Assembly: GCA_022315425.1 (NCBI GenBank)
Contig: JAIUPT010000028.1
Span: forward strand, 806,001 to 870,000
DNA: 64,000 bases
Direction of reading: 5' to 3'
From: Pseudevernia furfuracea
Lineage: Eukaryota; Ascomycota; Lecanoromycetes; Lecanorales; Parmeliaceae
Shown: positions 56,745 through 64,000 of the stretch, one piece after another
Position numbering within the stretch: the stretch's first letter is position 1
How the letters are laid out: the number at the start of each line of letters is the position of its first letter
Translations under genes and position numbers: made by a program
Notes under the pieces: model-generated
Seen by the model: only the letters and a program-made list of their open reading frames with translations
Databases searched by the model: none
What the model was told of the DNA's origin: nothing

Positions 56745-58057
56745 ATGATCAGCTTCGCTCTAACTTTCGGAGGTTTGAGAGGCGCATTTACCAGGAAAAG
56801 GTTTTTCTACCGGTGCTTGGGACAAGCTGCAAATGTTCCACGAAAGCATTGTATTTCGACCGTCAACAATGCGAGACTATGGTACTTGAAGCCTTTGGAT
56901 CTTTATCAGACAGAGAAACCCTACCACATCAACCTGCCTGCAAATGCACTGGGAAGCCACGCGCACTCGAATGAAGTATCTCAAGAGTATGCTGGTATAC
57001 GGATCCAGAGTCTTAGGGGCTTTGAAAATGATTTCACCCTCGATAAAAATGGCTTCCAGATTTTCCAAGACTGTGTTTATGGCAATGGTTTAGACTGGTC
57101 AGCTCACAACGCCAGCGTAGCCGCAACCTCGGATTTATACGACGACCCGGACCTCGTGAGGAAGATTTACTATCCTGCAATTGAACGTTTCTTGAAGGGA
57201 AAGCTTGGAGCGCAATCGGCAAAAGCATTTACTCATGACGTTTGGCTGCCGCCCTGAGATGATGGGCATTGGCTGACTTGCTTTGGATAGGTTCGTCGAA
57301 GAGAGTCGCAATTCCCAACTCTGCCTCGTGGCACAGGAAGTGCACCTCAACCCGTCCAGGGCGTACATGTCGGCAAGTAACCTTCTCAAGACCTTCAAGG
57401 ATGTCGTTGACGTGGATAGCCAGACCTTGCTCCTCGATGGGCCGAAGAGAAGCTTCACATGCTTTATTCTGCAGAGGAAACACAAGAAATAATGCAACGT
57501 CGGTGGCAAGTCCTGAAGTAAGTAATCACGGCCGTGGCCAGGCTGCGGTAATTAATGATTACCAACAGCGTGTGGAGACCGCTCTTTGGTCCCCTTCAAG
57601 ACTGGCCATTAGGGTTATGCGATTATTCGTCGATCAATCCTCAACGTGATCTGGTTCCGAGCGACAATATTTACACACACCTTGTGACGGAGACCTATAA
57701 CGTTTACCATCACAATTCTCATCGCTGGTATTTCTTGGGGGACATGATGTCCAATGAGCTTTTAGTTTTCAAAAGTTTTGACACGATGGCGGCGAAAGGC
57801 AACGCGCGGGGTATATCATAAAGACACCATATGCTGAGGCTGCACTGACTCTTGGAAACCTGACAGTATGCCCTCACGCCTCTTTCGAGCATCCTGAGAC
57901 ACCCGCCACTGCTCGTCTTCGGGAGAGCATCGAATGTTTGGTCTACGTGATCTATCCAGAGAAAAAGAATAACATGAGTGAGGCTGACATTGACGTAAAC
58001 AAAAATTGTCGTCTTCCGTTAGATTGTCCGGCTGACACTGTAAAGCTTCTGCCGTGA
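56745..58057 (+). CDS. CmcJ/AsaB-like family protein (probable oxygenase-type enzyme)
   Basis: Exons 56745-57239, 57291-57372, 57424-57517, 57569-57810 and 57867-58057 join in phase to 367 aa. Introns are 51, 51, 51 and 56 nt. The second (57373-57423) begins GCAAGT, a GC-AG intron; it is the only way to keep VQGVHVDLAPRWAEE in frame. Family blocks are KAFTHDVRRR, VHVDLAP, RRWQVLNVWRPLFGPLQDWP, LGLCDYSSI, HRWYFLGDMMSNELLVFKSFD and PHASFEHPETPATARLRESI. These mark the fungal proteins related to CmcJ (cephamycin 7-alpha-methoxylation) and AsaB. Members are found in secondary-metabolite clusters, but no backbone synthase lies in this window. The first 45 residues are basic and could be a mitochondrial-type leader or an unneeded extension. 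The substrate is unknown. Confidence 0.85.
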
Positions 58058-59399
58058 AATTCAACGCCTTTCAACCCAGCACATCTGAATCGCTCTTATG
58101 ACCCGACAGCCAATGTATGACGAAGAGAAACATGTGAGACCTCAGCAGGAACTGCCAAAGGGAAATCCAGGCGCACTTAGATTAGGAGTGCGGTAGCATC
58201 AGAGGTACAATTCAATGCATCCAGACCCAGACGTTACACCCATCCAACAATGCATCACGCCTCGCCTATGCACTAGCCCCCCTTCGCGTGACACAAGACT
58301 GATTTGCAAGCCTCCACTGTCTCCAGGGCTTCTCATCAGGTTTCTTTGGGTCCGGCTTCCACGTAAGCCATGGCATGGTGGCGCGCTCTTCTGCTTTAAA
58401 GCTTTCTGCTTTGAGCGGCCAGAAGGCTTTCCATGGCTGAGTACGTATAGATTGACCAGCCTGGCGACTGCGAGTTGGGTATTAGCACTTCGTCAACATC
58501 TGACGGTGGATATTGACTGGGTCTTACACCGTAGACGGAGCCGCTGAGAGAATTCTGGCCATATGCATGCCGATTTCGAGAATTGCGGACCTAGGGGAAT
58601 TTGTGGCGCTCGAGATTGAGGTAGGGAGTGTGGAGGGGGAATCTAGCCTTATACTATGTCTCGTACACGGCTGAAAAGGAAGCCCAAGGTGGGGTAGACC
58701 TGCCTCCCTATCTCTTGTAGCCACGCTCAATCTGCTCGTAATAGGCTGAAGATAGGTCCTTATCGAAGTCCAGGAGTGGGTTGTTGATCCTGTATGCAGG
58801 CAGAGCCGCAGGGGACGTGTGGCGAGATGCCATTTGTCAGCCTTCGGCAGCCCATTTGAACCACCATGTGCAGAGCAACCCTATCTACCCAATGGAATTA
58901 TGAGGTGTCAGCTTGCCCGACGCGCCTGTGCAGACTGACGAAGGTTTAAGCGACGTCGATGTTTTCTTCTGTATTATTACGGATGCCATGTGAAAGTCGA
59001 GGCTTCAGTACAGTGTTTACAAAACGCGAGTACCGTGGGTATCCCTTACTCCTTAATTTGTTGAAATACAACCTCGCCTCAAAAGATACTTTCAACGGGG
59101 TTTAAACTTTTAGGCCTACTCAAGAACAACTATGTTACTATAAGTTTCTTGATAGGTGTCGGTTGTTATTGGGTCACGGTGGTCTGCAAGAGGGGACTTT
59201 TTGATGTTCGGTCGGAAACCCCCGAATTTTGTGCCCTGCCAATAGATACGCCCCACGTGTGAGCCTCAGCTGTAGCCGTCAGCCAGGTCGATCCAACATG
59301 CTCCCCGTACTGTTGCACTCGTACGCATTAGAGATTTCCCGACTTCTTATGTTTGCTGTCTTTCTCTTATCCTCTTGTCTTAAGAGTGGATAATAAAGC
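58058..59399. other. Gap with unexplained coding-like fragments
   Basis: I cannot build a gene here. On the plus strand 58540-58670 reads AERILAICMPISRIADLGEF without interruption, and on the minus strand 58831-58712 is a complete ATG-to-TAG frame of 39 codons (MASRHTSPAALPAYRINNPL at its start). Neither belongs to a family I recognise. The 300 nt before 59400 contain AT-rich sequence. Confidence 0.35.
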
Positions 59400-61129
59400 A
59401 ATTAATATGATCTCTGATATCACAAATGGCTTACAAGAATTGCAAAAGCCCTGCAGCCGATTGGATCTAACCCATCCATCGTCCGTAACCTGGCCTATGA
59501 TTCAGTGCCAATCAGGGACCTACACCGAGATTTTGCGGCGGTTGCCAATGATCGCGTGCAAATTGTCAACATGTTCGAATGTTCCACCACTTTGTGATGA
59601 TATTGTGGAACGTCTTGGATACTTGGCCCTTGCAGTTGACCTAGCAGGAGCGTGCATTGGAAACGAAGCTGAACAGGAAACTGCCCTGGAACAGTATTTG
59701 CAGGATTATGGCAGACACAAGGACGACCTTCTACAACTGGATCATTTCCGTGATCCATCCGAGGCCAATAAAACGGTGTGGAGGGTCTGGAATAAGACCT
59801 TAGATCGGATCCAGCATCTGAAGCCAAAAGCGCATCTTTTGCTTGTATTTTTCGCGCATTTTCGTGGGGGTATCGTCCAAGATGAATTACTCCGTCTCGC
59901 CAGTCTAGGGCTTCCGATCCTTAAAGAGCATTTCGGCAAAGAAAATGAATTCCTTCCAGCGTGGATCGAAGCATGGATAGAGTTAAACGAGGACCAATGG
60001 GACAGCTTTTACTATCGTACAGCGCGTGATTCGCTACAGCTTGCTTCAACGGGCAGACGGTGAATGGCCGGCTGTAACGATGCACAGTCTGGTTCAATGG
60101 AGAGCCATGACGTGTAAAAAAGATCAACCGGGGGATGCTTGGCACCTGAAATTTATCATGGCGGCTGTCTGTATTCAAAGCATCAAGGAGTCAAGTGAAC
60201 CTCATTTTCGACGACATATAATTCCACAAATACTGGAAGGTAGCACATTGGAGATGGCGGCTCGGGGGTTTGATGAACTTCAGGAAGATTTTATTAGGTC
60301 TATCTTCGGACAGGTCTACCATTATGAAGGAAGATCGAAGGAGGCCGAAGAGCTTTTTGTGCAAGTGATGGAGATTAGGAAGAGTATACTAGTCGGGGAG
60401 CATCCAGACAGGCTTGAGTGCATGAATAATCTGGCCTTGGTGTTGAGCATGCAAGGCAAATACAACGAGGCCGAGAAGATATATTGACAAGCACTGACGT
60501 TGAGAGAAATGGTGCTGGGCAAGAAGCATCCTGATACGCTAATGAGCATGAGTAATCTGGCCTTGGTGTTGAGCATGCAAGAAAAATACAATGAGGCCGA
60601 GAAGATGCTTCGACAAGGCAAGCGAGCATGGTTAGCTAGTATTCCTGAAGATGGATCAAGGAAAAACAGCTACCGAGGGAAGGTAAATTCATCCGTAGTC
60701 CAGCCTGAGCGTCCATATTTCCAATTTTTCGCGCAAACAAAGCTACGTGTTAGAGAACCATCAGCTGCCATCCATGAATTCAAAGCCCGAAGACAGGAGA
60801 TGGCATATTTCCCAAGCAGAGACGCGGACATCCTTTCCTCGTGGGCCGACCTGCAGCAGCGCTTTCGAGACTTAACCAAGATTGTGTTAGATATAAATTT
60901 GGCGGCTATCCCCACACTAAACGATCAATGGCTTAACATGTGCACTACAGCCTCTGGCTTCAAAACCCGTGGCCCCGCAGACCACTTCAAGGTCACATAT
61001 CAGCGACTGAGGGCACGGATCATGAGCCACGATGCAAGCTTCTCACTTGCACGTCCACCAAGGGGGCTCGCACTTTGGACCGGTCGAAGCCTCCCAGAGC
61101 AATATCTTTTGGCGGGATGTATCATGTAA
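59400..61129 (+). pseudogene. Broken NB-ARC/TPR receptor gene
   Basis: The order of a TPR-type fungal NLR is preserved but the frame is not. Near 59510-59570 a short relic (IRDLHRDFAAVANDRVQIVN) sits in one frame, then DIVERLGYLALAVDLAGACI and RVWNKTLDRI in another, with no P-loop left. The frame is lost near 60030-60060 and resumes as VIRYSLLQRADGEWPAVTMH. TPR units follow (NNLALVLSMQGKYNEAEKIY). A TGA at 60485 interrupts the expected YRQALTLRE; CGA to TGA is a C-to-T change. Beyond it the repeat continues in frame (SNLALVLSMQEKYNEAEKML) and runs into 160 residues of unknown origin ending at 61129. Loss of the NB-ARC core, a frameshift and a stop together argue for a pseudogene. Confidence 0.78.
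60425..60608 (+). repeat. Two nearly identical TPR units (126-nt period)
   Basis: The stretch at 60425-60482 recurs at 60551-60608, exactly 126 nt (42 codons) later, with only a few base differences. A 42-residue period is normal for this TPR type. High DNA identity between neighbouring repeats points to recent duplication or gene conversion. Confidence 0.85.
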
Positions 61130-61264
61130 GCATTTCGGTGTTGCGCCGGATTTACTGTATCGGATTTTAGAAGTGTAGATCGACCCGAGGTTTGCCCGCG
61201 TACCGATCCCTTGGACTGAAATTTCCATTAAACAGCAGCTCTCGGAGGCATGCACCCCCTCGCA

Positions 61265-64000
61265 ATGCCTCGCCGAGCGCCATCCCCAGCAGTCTCGGAA
61301 AATGAGATCGATATTTCAGGAGTACTCTTCCATGGTGGTAGCAATGCCGGCTCCGATGACGATGGGCAAACGCAGCATCCAGACCGCAAAGCTCGAATGC
61401 TGGGACCTAGGGAAATGCCAGATCTGGAAGGCGATTTCAGTTCAGATGATGCAGGGTTCATCGCGGAAACCCAAGCTGCATCGAATCGCAAAGCATCCAA
61501 CATCAAGAGCAAAAGCGTCAAGGGCGGCGGATTTCAGGCTATGGGTCTCAGTGCGAATGTGCTGAAAGCGATCAGTCGAAAGGGCTTTTCTGTGCCAACG
61601 CCAATCCAGCGAAAAACTATACCTCTCCTCATTGACGGTCAGGATGTTGTGGGAATGGCCAGGACAGGGTCAGGAAAAACTGCCGCATTTGTGATACCAA
61701 TGGTCGAGAAGTTGAAGAGCCATAGCGCTAAAGTGGGAGCAAGAGCCTTGATTTTATCACCTTCTAGGGAATTAGCTCTGCAAACGCTGAAGGTGGTCAA
61801 AGAGCTTGGGAGGGGAACCGATCTGAAGTGCGTTCTACTTGTAGGAGGAGACTCCTTAGAGGAACAATTCTCGTACGTACAATCCGAGTACGCCTAGGGT
61901 GTGGATGCTCTCCAGGCTTGTTTCAAGGCTCAAAGCTCTCACTGGGAAAGGCAATGCTGACTCCGAAGCCGTATACAGCTTTATGTCGGCAAATCCAGAT
62001 GTCGTGATTGCTACCCCCGGAAGGTTCCTGCGTACGCCTTCATAAATGCCACACGATCTATCATTGGCTAATGCAATTCTCAGATCTGAAAGTGGAAATG
62101 GGCTTGGACCTGTCGTCTATACGATATGTGGTGTTCGATGAAGCCGATCGGTTATTTGAGATAGGTTTCGCAGCACAATTGACCGAGATTCTATACGCTC
62201 TTCCTCAATCAAGTCAGAAACTACTTTTCTCAGCTACACTTCCTTCGTCTCTCGTTGAATTTGCCAGAGCTGGTCTACAAGAGCCCAATCTCGTACGGCT
62301 AGATGCCGAAAGCAAGATCTCGCCCGATCTTCAAAGCGCGTTCTTCACTATGAAGGGAGCAGAGAAGGAAGGGGCGTTGCTGCATGTCCTAAGCGTAAGT
62401 GAATCATCTTGCGTCGATCCATACACTCTTTTGACTTACGAACGTTGAATAGAACATCATCAGGATCCCAACGGGCCAGACAGAGGCGGCGAATCGCGCG
62501 AAGGAGGAAGCAAGTAAGAAAAGCAAGAAGAGAAAACGGGGTGAGGTTGATGCCGTGGGGTTGCATGGGTCCCCTACAGAACACTCTACCATTGTCTTTG
62601 CTGCGACCAAGCATCACGTAGACTATCTCGCAACTCTTCTGCGCCAGTCAGGGTTCGCTGTGTCTCACGCTTATGGTTCCTTGGATCAAACAGCAAGAAA
62701 GATGCAAGTTCAGGATTTTCGAACCGGCGTGACAAATATCCTAGTGGTGACGGATGTTGCCGCAAGAGGTATCGACATTCCCATTCTAGCGAACGTCATC
62801 AACTACGACTTTCCAAGCCAGCCCAAAGTGTTTGTTCATCGCGTTGGCCGAACGGCAAGAGCTGGTAAGAAAGGGTGGAGCTATAGCTTGGTTCGAGAAT
62901 CCGATGCGCCATACCTACTAGATCTACAGCTGTTTCTTGGAAGAAGATTAGTGCTTGGTCGAGATGGAGGCAACGATCTTAACTACGCCGAAGATGTTGT
63001 TGTAGGCGGTTTGGTGAGGGACCGGCTGGAAAGGAATTGCGAGTGGGTCAGTAAGTTGCTCGACGAAGACTTAGACCTGCTAGCATTACGATCTGTTGCG
63101 AACAAGGGCGAAAAGCTCTACCTCAAGACGCGAAACGCGGCTTCGAGCGAGTCTGCGAGGAGAGCGAAAGAGGCGACTGCGTCCAGGAGCTGGATGGCGT
63201 TGCACCCGCTGTTCGAAGACGATACAAACTATGCCGAGATCGAAAGGGCCAAGATGCTTGCCCGTGTGAGCGGCTTCAAACCCCAGGAGACTGTTTTTGA
63301 AATCGGCAAAAGAGGTGCTACTAGTGAAGCTGCTGAAGTCATGAAAAAGCGACGAATAACCGTAGACAATCAGCGTCGGAAGAAAGACGCACTGCAACGT
63401 GCAGAGCTCGACATATCTGCTGAGGACACCGTTCCCGATGAGATGGTTGAAAAGCTCCGCGATTTTGATCCCGAGGAAAGCGCGCCACCAGAACTCGATG
63501 CAGACATGGACTCCGCAACCGAGGACGAGCTCGAAGTGGCGTTTACCCAGTCCGCGCCCACCAAAGGTGAACGAAATAAAGCCGATGGTTACAAAGATCC
63601 CTCTTTCTACATGCGCTACACGCCAACTTCCATAAATCTAGCTGAAGACCGGGGGTACGGCGTGCACTCTGGTGGTAACTCCAACAACTTCGTCCTCGCC
63701 GCCCGTGATGTCGCCATGGACCTGGCGACCGATGAGGGGACTAAGGGATTTGCACAACCGAGTCGTCCGGGTGGCATGCGTTGGGACAAGAAAAGCAAGA
63801 AATACGTTGCGAGAGCCAATGATGAGGATGGGAGCAAAGGGGCGAAAATGATCAGAGGCGAGAGCGGGCAGAAGATAGCGGCGAGCTTCAGGAGTGGCAG
63901 GTTTGATACATGGAGGAAGTCGAACAAGATCGACCGACTCCCGCGCACGGGCGAAGCGGAGACCGCTAGCAATAGGGCCAATGGAGGAGGCGGAGGGAAG
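61265..64000 (+). CDS. DBP10: DEAD-box ATP-dependent RNA helicase DBP10 (3' end cut by window edge)
   Basis: DBP10 acts in the nucleolus in 60S ribosomal subunit assembly. Exons 61265-61872, 61979-62031, 62084-62394 and 62453-64000 keep frame; introns are 106, 52 and 58 nt. The order of helicase motifs is complete: Q-motif GFSVPTPIQRKTIP, Walker A ARTGSGKTAAF, PSRELALQ, TPGRFL (on the 53-nt second exon), VFDEADRLF, FSATLPS, then in the second RecA domain IVFAATKHH, VVTDVAARGIDIP and HRVGRTARAG. The C-terminal part (FYMRYTPTSINLAEDRGYG, then FDTWRKSNKIDRLPRTG) is the DBP10-specific extension. The frame is open at 64000, probably near the protein end. The start at 61265 (MPRRAPSPA) fits the family; an in-frame ATG at 61250 is five codons upstream. 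Confidence 0.94.

Overview
The window looks like nuclear DNA of a filamentous ascomycete, most likely a dothideomycete-type fungus (the class is inference). Genes carry short introns, mostly 43-70 nt, with GT...AG ends and CTRAY-like branch sites. The gene set includes an RNF216-like RBR ligase, LYC1-type acetyltransferase, DCC1, RPA32, mitochondrial uL23, a YVC1-like channel, DBP10, a Zn2Cys6 factor, a rhodopsin-fold relic and NACHT/NB-ARC receptors. No bacterial operons, CRISPR, rRNA or convincing tRNA were seen. Exon limits below come from reading the sequence and matching splice phase by hand; no alignment or RNA data were available.

Layout: 1-20 kb is conserved housekeeping. It holds an RBR E3 ligase (cut by the left edge), a LYC1-like acetyltransferase, DCC1 with an apparent frameshift, a 1530-aa RhoGEF, a secreted Thr/Ser-rich protein, and a YVC1-type TRP channel with a 4-nt internal exon. 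20-25 kb has two uncharacterised multipass membrane proteins in tandem on the minus strand. 25.7-31 kb is decayed: an alpha/beta-hydrolase pseudogene, a 755-bp TA-flanked MITE with perfect 32-nt terminal inverted repeats, and a rhodopsin-fold gene that lacks part of its transmembrane core. 30.8-38.6 kb returns to conserved genes: a 73-aa membrane peptide, an uncharacterised 1080-aa protein, mitochondrial uL23, and RPA32 with a 4-nt first coding exon.

40-61 kb is an accessory island between RPA32 and DBP10. It contains a Zn2Cys6-ankyrin protein, an NLR with a catalytically broken hydrolase-like N-terminus plus NACHT plus ankyrin repeats, a small membrane protein, an FAD oxidoreductase, a second NLR (DUF7708-like, NB-ARC, TPR), a CmcJ/AsaB-like oxygenase with a GC-AG intron, and a third NB-ARC/TPR gene that is a pseudogene. 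DBP10 runs off the right edge. Two intact receptor genes and one dead one within about 17 kb suggest a receptor cluster of the kind linked to allorecognition or innate immunity in filamentous fungi. That role is inference from domain composition and clustering.
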